Shown here piece after piece: positions 12,770 to 27,383 of a DNA stretch of 64,000 bases (within the stretch, counting starts at the first letter, position 1; every line of letters begins with the position of its first letter). The DNA comes from Selaginella tamariscina (lineage: Eukaryota > Streptophyta > Lycopodiopsida > Selaginellales > Selaginellaceae): NCBI GenBank assembly GCA_003024785.1, contig PUQB01000148.1, positions 124,001-188,000 of the forward strand, written 5' to 3'. The notes below the pieces were generated by a model. That model saw nothing but the letters and a program-made list of their open reading frames with translations. It did no database searches and was not told the DNA's origin. Made by a program: the position numbers and the translations under genes.

Positions 12770-15700
12770 ATGAAAATGGGTAGTTCTTTTATAAAACACA
12801 CATACACCTTACTTCTTATCACACTCTTATTGTACAAGGCTGCAAGTAGCGATGTGGCTGCTTTGATATCAATAAAGAGCGCTCTCGACAAGGAGTCTTC
12901 TGAGATTCTCCACACATGGAACGCATCCGACACTTCACCATGTCACTGGACAGGTATCAGATGCAAGCCTCACACTTACAAGGTACAAGCTTTAAATCTC
13001 ACTGGGATGAACGTCTCTGGAACGCTCTCCCTTCGATAGGAAGCCTCACCGACTTGGTTACGGTGGACCTCTCTTTCAATTCTCTCGGTGGATCAATCCC
13101 GGAACAGCTTGGAAACTTAATCAACCTGGATTACCTCGACTTGAGTGAGAACTTGCTCACAGGAAACATCCCGGCGTCCATCTTCGCCTTGAAGAACCTC
13201 CGTCTGTTGTATCTGATCACAAACACCTTGTCCGGTGAGCTCACATCAGTATGGAAGCAGCCGATGCCTAAGCTTACCGGCTTCTGGATACACGCAAACT
13301 CCTTAACCGGGGAGATACCACCGGCTCTCTTCCAGAGCCGCAACCTCACCTCTGTTTGGCTCAGCGAGAACAAGTTCACCGGAGAAATACTGGATTTTGG
13401 TGCACTCGAGAATCTCCAAGAGATTTATCTGTACAAGAATAGGCTCCATGGGAGCATTCCTCTCGGAGGTAAGTGCTCCAAGTCACTCGTAACTATAGAC
13501 GTGTCAGATAACTCTCTGTCCGGAAATATCCCCAGGGAGATTTCAGACTGCTCGGCTCTCCAGTATTTGATTCTGCACACAAATAGTTTCTCCGGAAACA
13601 TTCCCACCTCGCTGTTCTCCCTGGAGAGTCTGAAACAGCTGGATCTCTCGCACAACCAGTTGACAGGGGGAATACCACCTGAGTTTGCAAACTTGAAGAG
13701 TCTTACTTTCCTCAGCCTCTCATTCAATAACTTGACTGGGAGAATCCCAAAGGAGATGGGGAAGATCAACACTCTTCAGTATCTCTGGATGCAAAGGAAC
13801 AATCTGACTGGAGAGGTTCCGCCAGAGCTGGGGAATATCAGCAACATTCTTGACTTGAGACTCTCAAACAACAGACTTACAGGATTAATACCAGGCGAAC
13901 TCAGCCGTCTCACACACATGGAGCTTCTCTTCCTCGATAACAACAATCTACATGGTGAAATCCCTTCCGACTTAGGGAGTCGTAGTAACTTGAAAGGAGT
14001 CGAGTTTAGTCAAAACCGGTTAGCAGGAAGGATTCCTGCTAAAACTCTATGCACCTCAGGAAATCTTAGATTGCTCAATATTGCAAACAACCGTCTTGAG
14101 GGTGGCCTGCACGAAGTCGCAAAATACTGCACCAAAGTTCAACGCATGAGGCTGGAGAACAACCTTCTCAATGGGACCATCCCCAAGGAGTTTGGAAGTA
14201 ACAAAGGATTGTACTTTGTAACGTTGTTCTCGAATCAACTCGAGGGTAACATACCTCCGGAGCTCGGATCGGCACACAACTTGAGCAACATTGATATCTC
14301 CAACAACCAGATAACTGGAGCAATCCCTGCCGAGCTTGGCCTTCTCCAGAAGCTTGTCACTTTGGATGCCTCTTCAAATATGCTCAATGGCAGTTTACCA
14401 ACCAGCCTCGCTAAGCTACAAAATTTGATTCTCCTCGACTTGAGTGGGAACAGTCTCCAAGGAAAACTTCCAAAGGAGCTCTCTAACCTGTCTTCACTCA
14501 ACAATCTCAAGCTTGAGAGTAACCATTTCACTGGAACAATCCCAGAACAGATCTTCTTGGGTATGAACAAACTCATAGAGTTCAGTCTCGCTGACAACGA
14601 GTTCACCGGTCCTATACCACGCTCCATTGGGCAGCTCAGTGACTTGAGCATCTCCCTCAACCTCAGCCACAACTATCTTACAGGCTCGATCCCAGCAGAA
14701 CTCAGCTCCTTGAACAAGCTGCAGGTCCTCGACTTATCCCACAACAAGCTCTCCGGAAGCATTCCGAACAGCTTCAAGGACATGGCTTCACTCCTCTCTG
14801 CCAACCTCTCGTACAACAACCTCACGGGGGAGTTACCAGATGGTCCATGGAGACTGCTACCGGACAGCTCGTTTGTAGAAAATCCCAACTTGTGCACATC
14901 CACTTGCAACACGACGTCAAAGCAGTACCTGGGAAACTCAGTGCAGGATTATTGTAGCAATTGCGGTCGGAGCTTCTGCAGCCGTCTTTGTTCTAGCTCT
15001 CTCGTGTTGTTCTTGTTACTTGGCAGGAAACAAAGGCGGATTCGACGTGCTGGCTCGATCAAGCTGTTTGGATCGCTCGAAGAACAGTCTCGTTGCGGGA
15101 GATCACCGAGGCTATCTCAGGTAGTCCGAGGAGAATGTGATTGGAAAAGGAGCACATTGTGGTTTACCGTTGAAAACCACTTCTGGGCATGAATTTGCGG
15201 TGAAAAAGCTGATGCATGCCAGTAAAGAGGACGAGACTTACCGGAGTTTCGAGCGTGAATTACGACCGCAGGGACGTTCCGTCACAGGAATCTTGTCAAG
15301 CTGATCGCTTACAAGTCTGGTGAAGAATACAGCAATATGTGTACGACTTCATGCCAAATGGAGTCTTGCAAATGCCTTGTACAAGGATGGGGAAGAGCTT
15401 GTGTGGGAAGCAAGGTGCAGGATTGCACTAGGAGCTGCTAGAGGACTCGAGTATCTCCACCATGGCTGTGTACCTCTTGTCATCCACCGGGATATAAAGC
15501 CTAGCAATATCTTGCTTGACGCAGACATGGAGGCGAAGCTCACCGATTTCGGTATTGCCAAGCTTGTTCAGCAAACTGTGGAGACCCAGAGTGCTTCTGT
15601 CATCGCTGGAAGTCTAGGATACATAGCTCCAGGTAAAAATTCTGTGCGCGTGCGTATGTGTGTGTGAGAGAGAGAGTACTAGAACTCACAAACTAGCTGG

Positions 15701-16086
15701 CAGTTCATATAAAAGCTATAACCATGCCTTATAACAGAGTCTGCATACACACTTCGGGTGACAGAGAAGGTAGATGTATACGGCTTTGGTGTAGTGATGC
15801 TGGAGCTGCTAACGAGAATATCCCCATTTGATCGACGGTTAATAGCAGACGGTCTAGATTTGGTTTCGTGGGTGAGGAGCAACATACAAGCAACAGGATC
15901 CGTAAATGCATTTGCAGACAGAGTTCTAGTCGAGGAAGTCGGTAGTGATGAGGTGATGAAGCTTGTCAAAGTTGCTCTCATTTGCACCGTCCGGATCCTA
16001 AACAAAGACCCAATATGAGAGAGGTAGTACAGATGCTTGAGCATCTCATTGGACAGTCCAAATCTTTGGAGCCCACTGTGGACTAA
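12770..16086 (+). CDS. LRR receptor-like kinase (LRR-XI/PEPR-like)
   Basis: Plasma-membrane receptor kinase. Start ATG 12770 (a second ATG at 12776 aligns with the start of the duplicate). Order: signal peptide (YTLLLITLLLYKAASS), LRRNT with CHWTGIRC, about 25 LRRs of the LxxLxLxxNxLxGxIP type from 13030 to 14850, a Cys pair after the repeats (NLCTSTCN), a transmembrane segment (IIVAIAVGASAAVFVLALS near 14960-15010), then a kinase: VIGKGAH glycine loop, FAVKKL lysine, RHRNLVKL, HRDIKPSNILLD (RD kinase), DFGIAKL, one intron 15633-15737 placed inside the APE motif, MLELLTR and ending LEPTVD. It resembles peptide-sensing LRR-XI kinases; the ligand is unknown. Frame breaks occur near 13030, 14930, 15130-15260, 15330, 15363 and 15990. 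The first is CCC where the duplicate has CCCC and would restore frame. The LRR half is otherwise open for over 600 codons. Most breaks crowd in the kinase half, so it may be a recent pseudogene. Confidence 0.85.
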
Positions 16087-17700
16087 GGTGTCCACTGTGG
16101 CTGCGGGGACCTCCATGTTGGACTTCTATGGAGGTTCGATTTATTCATTTCTTTTACACACTTATTTCTTCTATGGGAAACAGAAGCGATCTCTTTTACA
16201 CGGCATTTGTTTCTGTTTTTAGGGTTCGTAAACTAGCCCACTGACCTCCAACCTGTGTACATTTTCTTGTTCTCTCTCCCACACATTATTATGAGTGTTA
16301 TCGACTTCTTCTTTAGGGCCAGGTATTCCCTACTAAAGCACCCGGCCAACATATTCCCTTCCTATTTAATTTGTTTTATTTATTAAATTATAAAATATTT
16401 CATTATGAGTCTTTATTATGTGGATATTCTTCTTGCTTACATTAATACTTGAATATTAAAAAGCATTTTGTATTGTATCACTTATGTAATTATTTACAAA
16501 TTATATCTAGGTGATTCATACTTAAGGGCAAACCACAATTTTCATTTTAATAAATAAAATTAGACCCTATCGATTCCTCAAGCCATTAAACTATACCCTT
16601 AATCTTATACTCATGTATTGTGGTTACAAATTTATTGTCCTCCTCTAATTTACGATATTAGATATAGTTGAACTAAACTAACACACAAGATTCACTATAC
16701 ATCCTTATAGTGGATATAAACATGTAACCAAAACTCGTATATATCACTATGTAGTTGTATATTTTCTAATGTGTTCTTGTCGTACAAGGGGTTTTCATTT
16801 AGTTGTTATTTAAAATACCATTATTAACTACTTACCTAATTTCTCATTTTTCTTCCTTTTGAATTTCTTATATTATTTTTATATTTGGATCACTATATTC
16901 TTCATATTTGAATCACTTAAAGTCACATAGAAATGTTAAAAGAAGGAAACAGTAATTAAATATGAATGTTAAAAAAAAAATGAATGTTTAACCTCAAATA
17001 AATGACAATATGATTTTTAATTTTGTCGAGAAGAATAACTCTTCTCTTCTATTTCTTTGATTTGATATAGTGGAAACATGTAAATCAAGAATCATTAAAT
17101 AACATTGGTGAATTATAAACATTAAATAAAAAACAATTCAAATTAATGAGAAGTTAGAGGAAGTTATATACGAAAAAAAGAGCCAAACAACATTTTAGAG
17201 GAATTTTTTTTTAAATAATAATTTAAATTTACCAAACAAAATAGAAAATAGAGGTAATAGATCTATTAATCAAGTTTAAATGAAGTTATCAAATTCACAA
17301 ATCAAATTTAAAAAAAAAAAAAAATTAAAGATACACATATTAAAGATTTTGAAAAAAAAAAGGAAGATGATTATGAAAATTTAAAACTTAAATCACATTC
17401 ACTATGTTAGATTATACCAAATGAAATTGATTTAAATAAATAAATGTTTACGATTTAGACCTGTTTTTCTTAAGAAATTTAATCTTAAACTAAATAAAAT
17501 ATCTTTTATGTATTTTTTGTTTAAAAACAAAAAATAGCTAATTTAATTTAAATATAACACATTTTTATTAAAAGAAAACAATGAACATCTAATAAATTTA
17601 AATTCTGGAAATAGAAAGGAAAAGTCAATAAGTCAAAATCAAAATCAAAATTAATACTATAATTAATTTAATTAATAATATTCAAGCTCGATTGGTCTTA
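16087..17700. other. AT-rich intergenic spacer downstream of receptor kinase
   Basis: AT-rich with many A- and T-runs. No coding resemblance. The first 200 bases are presumably the 3' untranslated region of the kinase. Confidence 0.5.
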
Positions 17701-18003
17701 GGCCCACTTTTCACTAGGGTTATTTGGCCCGTAATAAATTAAAATAATGCCACATCATTAATTATTATTACCACTTTTCCATTAGTGGTTAATTGAATTA
17801 AAAAATAAACTAGTAATGCATAATTTTTATTTAACTAGTTATTATAAAGAGGGTTTATATATATATATATATATATATTGTACATACATATGTAATAAAT
17901 GTGCACCTAATCATTATTTTTAATTAAAAAAATATATTAAATCTCTAACTTTTCATTTTATTTTCTTATATAGAATCATTAATTATAGTTTACTAGTGTC
18001 TCT

Positions 18004-18058
<55 letters not shown>

Positions 18059-18660
18059 AGCATGTGTGTTGAGAGAGAGATAGATCTTTCAGTTATTACA
18101 TACTTCATAATATATTATATGTATAAATATAGTACATATATATATAATTATATACTCACACATATATGTGTATGTTTATTTATATATAAGAATTGTTTAT
18201 TTTGATTATTTATTGATTATACTTATAAAGAAATCTCTCATATATGTCATTTATGTCATATAAAAAAGGACTCTTCAAATATCTGCATATTATATAAAAT
18301 AATGTTTGTGTTTATATATATATATATATATTTCTTACATGTAAATGAGTAATATTTGTTGAATCTTATGTTCGCTCCTCATTTTAAAGTTCTAATTTAT
18401 CCATTTTCATATTTTTATAAAAAAGCAAAACCTAATTTCATTAATCTTGATACATTCAATTATGCCTCGATAACCGTACAACCGGGCAAAATTGCTTAGT
18501 TATTTGGGTACCATTGAAAAAGCCATGTAGGCGCACATAAGTGTGATGTAGATTATAAATTATAAATAACTAGCAAATGGAAAATTAAACCCATGGTAGA
18601 ATAAATAATTTTTATTTTTTAGTTAAACCACCACTAGTAAATTAAGTACTTTTCAAATGT
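17701..18660. mobile_element. Tourist-like (PIF/Harbinger) MITE, copy A, right end eroded
   Basis: Starts TTA|GGCCCACTTTTC and is similar along two blocks (17701-18060 and 18421-18660) to copy B at 32585-33242, including AAATAATGCCA, AGAGGGTTT, GCAAAACCTAATTT and CTAGCAAATGGAAAA. Between the blocks it carries about 300 extra bases and a long TA microsatellite. The right terminal repeat is not preserved; a retroelement fossil begins just beyond. No coding capacity. Confidence 0.6.
18006..18056. repeat. (TA)n microsatellite
   Basis: About 25 uninterrupted TA units inside MITE copy A; the same place in copy B also has TA runs. Confidence 0.9.
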
Positions 18661-18714
18661 ACTACAATGGCCTCCCTTGTGGACCATTTATCAACCATGT
18701 ACTATATTTTATCA

Positions 18715-19850
18715 TGATCACCCAAAGTTGGTCATTTTGGGGGAGGAAAACATATGAGTTGATTAAGAGGAGGTTCTACTGGAGGAATATGAAAGCTTAA
18801 TATCATAGAGTTCTGCAGGACTTGTGACAAGTGTCAGCAAGTAAAGGTGCCCAGGGAAAAACCAGATGGGCTATTAGTACCATTACCTATTCCAGACAGG
18901 CAATGGGGCAGTATCTCTATGGACTTTGTCACCCATTTGCCAAGGACATAGAGGCAGAATGAACAGGTGTGGGTCATTGTGGACATGTTGACAAAGTTTA
19001 TCAAGTTAATTCCCTTGGGGAAGAATGTGAATGCATCTGAGCTGGTACGATGTATTTACAACATGTATTTCCTATCCACAAATTTCCAGATGATATTGTA
19101 AGTGATAGGGACTCCAAGTTCACTTCTAGCTTTTGAAGAGGCTTTTCTAAGTGTATGGAAGTGAAGCTTAAGCTGTGTAATGGAAATCATCCCAAAATAG
19201 ATGGGCAAATAGAGAGGGTGAACCAAGTTCAAGATATGCTAAGGTGCACTATTAACTAGAAGGAATGCCAGTGGGATAAGTATATTCCATTACTCGAGTT
19301 TGCTTATAATAATAGCCAACACAGTGGCATTGGAATGAGTCCATACTATGCTATGTTTGAACGACATCCCAAGACAGCTTTTGAGCTCGATTTAGTAAGT
19401 AAGAAGGCTCAAGGCAACATGGATGAGGAAGCTAAAGATCTGAATGTTGAACTTAGAAACATTCAGAGTTTGTGCAAGAAAAACTTATAAGCAGCTCAGA
19501 GTCGAGCTATCAAATTTGCTAATGAATATAGAAACTTTCGAGAGTTCCAGGTGAGGGATTATGTATACACATGTTAAGGCGGAACATAGTTGTGGCCTTA
19601 CAGAAGGGACAATGTAAGTTGTCTCCTAGGTACTCAGTCCTTATGAGATTCTGGAGCGTATCGGTAAGGTGGCATATCGACTACGGCTGCCAAAAGGAGT
19701 GAGGGTGCACCCAGTGTTTCACGTTAGCCAGTTAAAGAGAGTACTCACAAGGAACGAGTCCCGGGTAGATTCTTTGTGGATGTACGAGCTAATGATACAT
19801 GACCAATTGAGTAAGTTATACTGCCCTTGAGGACAAGGACTTGTTATGAC
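18715..19850 (+). mobile_element. Ty3/gypsy polyprotein fossil (integrase region)
   Basis: Old, broken fragment of a Ty3/gypsy element in plus orientation. Recognisable traces are the integrase zinc-binding end ([11 protein letters not shown]), the start of the catalytic core ([13 protein letters not shown]), and the C-terminal stretch near 19660-19740 ([20 protein letters not shown]). No LTRs are found next to it and it has many breaks, so it looks old. Its family differs from the younger element at 22669-27586. Confidence 0.7.
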
Positions 19851-21985
19851 CCATATAACGAATCAAAGAATATTCCCTAAAAATGTATAAGCTAGAATAT
19901 TCCTAAGAGCTATACCTAGATCTAAGAAAGAATTAAGGGCACACTAAGATTGGAAGCCTCTTGGAGGGGAGGTCGGGGGGTTTTGTGAGGGTCTCTAGTT
20001 TGTACATAGTGGAGCATAACATTAGCACTCACCACAACTAAGATGGGTTACACAATTAAAGTTAAAGATATGAAACTAACTGCTGGATTGTTAGCATAGG
20101 GAACCCTTTTAAAGATGGTACCCTAAGAATGGTGAAAAATCTTTTGTAAGCAACATCTTAGGATTGATGGAAGAACAGCTAAAACATTAAAGTTATCTTA
20201 AGTTTAAAATCTTTGCAAACCAATTGTTAACAAGTTTTGTAACAACTTAGAACTCACATACAAAGTTAGTGAATACCCTCCATGTTGCATTTGAAATGCT
20301 AACAAGGCAGGGGTCCAAGCCTCTATAACATGTGATATTAAGGTAATAGCACATTGAGGTGTTAGTAATGTCTCTCAAATTGTCCCAAATAATATAGAGC
20401 GTCTATTCATACTTGTGGTAGTGAATGTTATGAGTAATCGCATCTCAAGATTTTACATCTTCTGTGACAGAAGATGTAAAACGTATGTAAAATTGAGTTA
20501 AGGAACTACAATGGAATCTTTTTAAATACTTGGATAATTAACTTATTATTTATGGAATGGTTTGACCACTTTGCAAAGTAAGTTCTAAGTCTTTTAAATA
20601 TTACTTTTGCACTCAACTCAAGTTGACAATTCTTTTTGAGGGCAATTTAGACATAACATTAATAAAGACATGTTTGTAACCACCTTCAACAAGCATTTAC
20701 ACAAGAAAATATAATTGTTAGTTTTTAGAACTAGTGGAATTTAAGAATTTAATAAAAATGTTATGGATGAACATTTTGGTCCATCCCTTATGCACTCAAT
20801 CCCTTTTAACATGTTAAATCAGGGTTTGGAGACTTGATAAAGACGAAGCACATTGAGGATAATATCACTCTAATTCTAGATTTCCAAGCAACTATTAATA
20901 ATAAGGATGAAGAAGAAGAGGTGTGTAAACTTATAGTTATTACAAATGTAATACATGAGAAGTTTAGAGCTCCATTAAATTGATTAATCAATGGTCTTAT
21001 TGCTCCAACTCTTGCACAAGCAATTGCATCTATGAGTGATTCAAATAATTTCTATTTGTTATAACATTCTCAATTCTTAGTTCCTACAACAACTAAAAGA
21101 GGCCAAAGCCACCAACAAATATGAAGAAAAACTTACAAGATGCAAAGTAAAGAGGAGATTGTAAATTAAAAAGTCCAAAATAAATTAAAAAAACAATGAA
21201 GGAGACAACCACATGAGGTTAAAAGTGTTAGAAGTAACCCACTTGGTTGGCAAGGACTCAAGAAATGTGGGCACCCAAGTAAAGTAATTGTGCTTATAAG
21301 CAACATGACAAGTACCTTTAATGACCATGATACAATGACTCCGTCTATAAAAGAGTCACCTCTACACTTTTATACACCTACAACTCTTCACCAAAATGAG
21401 GATATTGAACTCCTAACACCTTTGAACATGACAACCCATTTTAAAGATTCTCAAGGAATGTTACCCAGAGTGACAAAGTGATGTGTTTGAAGATCAGTGT
21501 TTTTATATATTTGGGTATTAAATTTTTCTATTTCTTAATTAAATTCTAAATGACTTATCTAAAAATATATTGTAATGAAGTCTGGCTTTACAATAGCATA
21601 TTGGCACTAATCAAACATGTTCTAATTATAAAAATTATGACCACTTTTTACAAGTTAAGTGTCTTTCAACTAAAATTGAATGACTTGTTAGTGAAATATT
21701 ACCCACCAAGGCATGTTATGAACATATTTAAGTAAAATGCTTATACCTATACCAAATTTGTTCAGATTTGCTTAGAAAAAAATGTTTTTGTTGTAATACT
21801 AAATTAAATATAATAAATTCATACGATAATTTGACATGAACTCTAACGAACACATTTAAATTTTAACATACTGGCCCAATTACCCTACATATTCACACAT
21901 GTTGAATATGATCTACGTTAGCATATACACATACACATTTGTACATAGTTACTGTATATATACATGTGTAATTATATCTATAAAT
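19851..21985. other. Intergenic region, no gene recognised
   Basis: Moderately AT-rich. Some stretches have codon-like composition (20820-20990, 21290-21480) but no known family and no splice-supported extension. Parts may be remains of the retroelement that lies upstream. Confidence 0.4.
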
Positions 21986-21997
21986 ACCTTTCTGTAG

Positions 21998-22282
21998 GAA
22001 ACTCTATCCCTGGATTACGAGGAAGCATGCAAGAGTATGTAACATACTTCACACTGTCAATGAGCACCACAATGAAAATGCGAGTCAGATCTGGCTTGTC
22101 TTTTTAATAGGTATATATGTCTGTATAGATATGTATACATCGTCTAAAATTTCCCACACTAACGAGTACAGATATGATGCATACACTACATACACGCATG
22201 TAAGTATGTTTAATTGAATATCTATTTTTGAAACAGGGAATTTCTTCTTCGATGGTGTATTGATATTCAACACGAAACAAGT
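21998..22282 (+). pseudogene. Possible coding remnant with two exon-like islands
   Basis: An acceptor-like CTTTCTGTAG precedes an open stretch reading [13 protein letters not shown] and [12 protein letters not shown] (21998-22108). About 130 bases on, another acceptor (GAAACAG) precedes GNFFFDGVLIFNTKQ followed by GTAAGG (to 22282). I do not recognise the protein. It could be a gene scrap or chance. Confidence 0.2.
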
Positions 22283-22668
22283 AAGGAATATTATGTGTGC
22301 ATCGTGCCTGTGTGAGAAAGAGAGGTACCTTAGACAGCGAGGTCGAGTACAGCGCTTTGGTTGAATTGAATCAAAGATCGATGTTTTCTGAAATGTAAAG
22401 ATACATCGAAGAACAGCAGATTATACCCTGTCTCTTGGGGAAGAACACAGGAGTCTTGAGCCGACAAATGCACATGCAGTCCGATACAAATGAAGAATGC
22501 CGATCGAAGTTAAGCGCTTGAGAGGTCAGCTAACAAGAAAATCCAAAGCGGAGAATTGTTTGTAAGTTTTAAGGTAGAAAACATTAGGTACGATATCGAA
22601 CCCCAAATCGGTTTGAATCATTAAATTTTATTTATATTGTAATTATTAAATTAAAAAATAATTTATAT

Positions 22669-22874
22669 TGAAAAAGCAGATATATTAAATGAAATGTCAG
22701 ATGTATTAGTTTACAAAAACCCTACTTATATACAGGAGACCTCCTGCCACATGGCACACATGCGACACGTGGCGCTGACACATGGGGGCCAGATCACCAC
22801 CCATGTGTCACTACGCATGTGTGTATATACACATGCGTATATACGGTATGTTACCTAATATACAGTATCTTACA
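22669..22874 (-). repeat. 3' LTR of the Ty3/gypsy element
   Basis: Direct repeat of 27384-27586. On the minus strand a purine-rich tract (GAGGGGAGGATAG) lies directly before it. Confidence 0.9.
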
Positions 22875-25800
22875 CTATCCTCCCCTCTGCGGCTGTGTAG
22901 ATGGTGATGGATCTGATGGTCCTGGATCCGTGTGAGCTGGGCCATCTAAGGTATGACCAAATGTACTCAACGAGTCTCGAACGACAAACCGTTTCATTCG
23001 AACCACGTGAACTATCTCAACCTCATGAGATCCCACCAACTGTACTTGATATACCTGAGGACCAACCTTTCGGAGTACTCGGTAGGGACCAAGCCACTTA
23101 TGTAATAAACCAGTTGCAAGCCCAGGTGCAGTCAGCTTGGGAAAACGTACCAGGACTAAGTCACCGTCAGCAAAATCTGGTGGAATTTGATGTCGTGCAT
23201 TGTAAGAAGATTGCTGCCGCATTTGAGCTCGACCAAGATGTTCAGCAGACTCTGCACGCAGAAGAGGCAAAACAGCATCCAAATGTCGAGCCCACATCTT
23301 TGCATCCTCGGCACGTGGCAGATTCGATGATAACCCCAATTCACTAGGCAACTTAGGATCATATCCATACAATGCCTTGAATGGAGAGATACCAATCGAA
23401 CTCTGAATGCCTGTTACATAAGCAAATCTCAAACATCGCAAATACCAATCCCAGTCCGTGTGATTGAAGTTCACATACTTCGAGATCATACCCTTGAAGG
23501 TCCGATTCAATCGCTCCACCAAACCATCAGTTTGTGGATGATACGGAGAGGCAAATGAATGTTTTACCCCTAACCTCTCACACAACACTCGGATACCTCT
23601 GCAATGAAAGCGGGGCCATTGTCTGATAACATCCGCTCTGGACAAGAATGCTGCAAAACCACATTATCGAACAAAACAAAGCTGTTGACATGGCAGTTGC
23701 ATCGGAAGAGCACCAACCTCCACCCATCGAGTTAAATAATCGGATACAACAATGATGTACTGGTTACCTTGAGAAGAACGTGGAAAAGGTCCCATTAAAT
23801 CCACTGCAATTAACTCAAAAGGGCGAGAGACATTGATGGATTCCAACACCCCATGGCCCGAGTCGTAGAGGAATTCCGAGTTTGACAAGTGGGAAGCTTT
23901 GAATATACCTGATCACATCACCACGCATGCTGGGCCAATAAAAATGATCGGCACAGCTTCTCCAACACCCGTTGGTGACCAAGATGACCTCCAACATAGG
24001 TGAATCATGATATGCTCGAAGAAGGTGTGGAACATATGTAGAGGGTACAGCCAAACGCCATCTGTCCTCTGGATTTGTCCCAATAAAATACAATAAACCA
24101 TCCTGAAGTCGAAACTGAGCATGATATTGTCGAAACCGAGGTTCGGAAGACGGATTTGCAAACGCATCGCGTAATTGCCTCGTCCATGGTTCATGTTTTT
24201 GAGCATCCTGCCACTGTTCCAAGGATGGTAAGTCGGCATCGAATACCTGAGGGGCTTGTATCAAACCGAACGCTGCAGCTACTGCATGAGCAGGCAAAGT
24301 GGAATCGGAGAGGGGTGCTCGAGAAAGTGCATCCGCATCCACCATTGTTCGCCCAGGCCTGTGCACCACCTTAAAGTTATATACCTGGAGACGTAATGCC
24401 CATCTGGCTACGCGACCCACTAAATTTTCCGTTTTAATAAGGAAGTGACAGCAGCATGATCACATCCAAAAGCGTTTCACTCCCATGTAAGTAGGCATGA
24501 AGTCGTTCAAAACCTCAAACCAGCAGCAAGGCATTCTTTTTCAGTAGTGGAATAATTCCGCTCAGCCGGCGTGAGTACTCGACTAATGTAAGCCACCGGG
24601 TGTCGAATTGAAGAATCCACAGCATCAGTTTGCATCAATACACCACCAATACCAACATCTGAGGCATCTACTCGTAAAATGAACGGACGAGTAAAATCTG
24701 GGTATTGAAGCAATGGTGGAGTTGTCAGGAACTCTTTTAACTGGTCAAATGCCTGCTGACACCTGCGAGTCCACCTGAAAGATACCTGTGGATGAACTAA
24801 CTCCCGAAGAGGGGCAGTTCGATCAGTGAGATGATCGATGAATCGACCCAAGTACTGCACCTTGCCCAAGAAACGCTGGACTTCCTGTACTGTACGGGGA
24901 CGAGGGAACTCTCGAACAGCTCGCAACTTCATTGGATCCACCTGTAAACCCTCTCGAGATATACGGTAACCCAAGTAAGTGGTGTCGGTCGAACCAAACA
25001 CACACTTTTCAAGTTTCAACTTCAGGCCAACTTCTCGAAATCGATCAAGAACGCGCCGTACATCACGAATGTGATCCTCCCAAGAACCAGACCCATGAAT
25101 GAGCACATCGTCGATAAAATCGGCAGTGATATCAGGCATATCGGAAAGAAGCTCATCCATCATGCGTTGAAAGGTGGCAGGAGCTGAAGTCAATCCAAAA
25201 GGCATACCAAAAACTCGTAAAGACCAAATGGTGTCCGGAAGGCCGTTTTTGGAATATCCTCCTCAGCCATAGGAACCTGCCAATATCCTGATGCCAAATC
25301 CAACTTAGTAAACCATCGACTCTGACCCAAACGATCTAATAGATCGGCAGAGTTCGGAAGTGGATAGACATCTTTGATGGTAACATCGTTAAGAGGTCGG
25401 TAATCCACACAAAATCGTAGAGATCCATCAGGCTTGGGAACCAAATGAGGTTCACATGCCCATGGACTCCGTGATGGACGACACACCGCTTACCATCATA
25501 TCAGTAACAGCTGTTCGCATGGCTGATAACTCTTTTGGTGACCTGCGTCGAACCGGGACTTTGAAAGGCTTTGCATTGCCTGGGTATACAGTGTCGAGTC
25601 TTCACACGTGCACCTTGGGACAGATCAAATTTGAACAAACTTGCATACTGCTTAAGTTGTTCGATGCATTGTGCTCGATACTCAGGTGACGGATCCGACA
25701 TTTGAACCTGTTGAGATGAACACCACCCAAGACCGGAATCAAAGGAGCTGTATGTGTGATACAAACAGCAACAAGCTTCTCTGGACGTAAAGGAACAGAC

Positions 25801-27383
25801 TGCAGAGACACAGACTCCAAGCGTAATACAGGAGGAGAGAGTGAAAAATCACACATACCTTTCGACTGCTTCAACCAATCACATCCCAGAATAATGTCAA
25901 AGACCTGGGAAGGGACAACCCTAAGAGACCCAGAGGGAAACTTACGATTGTCACCCAAAACTAGCGTAGTCGAAGTGGTGTACTGTGATACTGCACGAGA
26001 CTGCCCATTACCATATAAAATGTGCAAGACCTTATCTGCACGTCTTAAGGGTAATGAGCACCGATGCGCTAGAGAAGAGTTATGGAAGACATACTGGATC
26101 CTGTATCCACAAGCACTGTGACTGAAAGATCATTCACTCGTGCAGAAAATGTGAAAACTGGATGATCTGGTGGAACTTGCAAACCCTTGATATGCATAGC
26201 GGAAAAAAGCATGGAGGTGAAGTCTCCATCGCACGGGATCCCTCCGTCGCCCGTACGATTACTGGTTTTCCGCAACAGATCCACTGCAAGAGAGGCTTCG
26301 TCATCTGGAAGCTCATCATCAGACATAATGGCCGCACAGGCACACCATCCGGAACATATGGTCGCCAGCCTGGATGTGGTGGACGCCAATCAGGATACAC
26401 ATCGCATGCCCGCCAAGTATGTCCAGGCCCAACAGGCCCAACAATGAACTTGATTGGGTCGACCTGCATTGTTCCGATTCCTCCTGTCACGAATCCGTGG
26501 ATTTTGACCACCACGGGCAGGTACTGGAGCAGGTGCAGGACGATTTCGTGGAGGTGGTCCACGGGGTGGGCCCCGAGGTCGACCACGAAAGGCTTGCCGT
26601 GCGGGCACATATGCAGCAGCATCAACCTCCATTGGATCAGCACGCTGAACAAGAGGAGCAGGTAACCCAAGGGGAACACGGCCCTCACCAGGCACCAACT
26701 CAAAACGTTGAGCTAGTGCAAAAGCTTCCTCCAATGTGGTAGGACGAAGAGCCCGAACGAATCGAACAAGTTCGGGTCGCATAGTTGGCCATAACATACC
26801 GAGCTTAATAGGCTCAGGCATGTTAGGATATGCACGCCGAACTAAATCCCCGAACCTAATACTGAACCGCATAACAGACTCACCAGGATGTTGTCGTATC
26901 GCATGCAGTTGTTGGAAAGCATCATCTGAATCCTCAACTTTGCCAAACGTACGTTTGAGGCATTCCGTTAACCGATTACTATTGGCTTGAATCTCCGCAG
27001 CCAATCCATTATACCACTTGAGCGCAGGGCCTTCCAAACATGTAGGGAATTCTCTGAGAGCACGGGCCTCATCCCAACCATGGTAACGAACAATGACTTG
27101 GAAATGATCAAACCAGTGGTATACATCATCTCCCGGATCACCACAAAAAGATCGGGGTCGAACCCTCGGATTTGTGGCCTGTGAAGATGAAGGAGTACTA
27201 GAAGCAGATCCCCCATGAGGCTCAGACGGGGAAGAGGAGGACGAACCCTCAACAAAGCGCTCCAACAACTTAGTTTGTGCATCAATAGCAGTAGCAATAA
27301 TGCTAAAAGCCGTCTCCATGTTCATTGTCATGGAAACAAGAAAAAGAAAAGGGGAAGAAAGGAATACCCAACTTCTCCACCAA

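Noticed and set aside
12643-14912. Antisense open frames of up to 145 codons across the LRR region
   Set aside because: They are shadows of the repeated LRR codons on the plus strand and repeat with the same period.
24156-27184. Plus-strand open frames across the Ty3/gypsy element
   Set aside because: The element's polyprotein reads on the minus strand; the plus-strand frames have no domain match.
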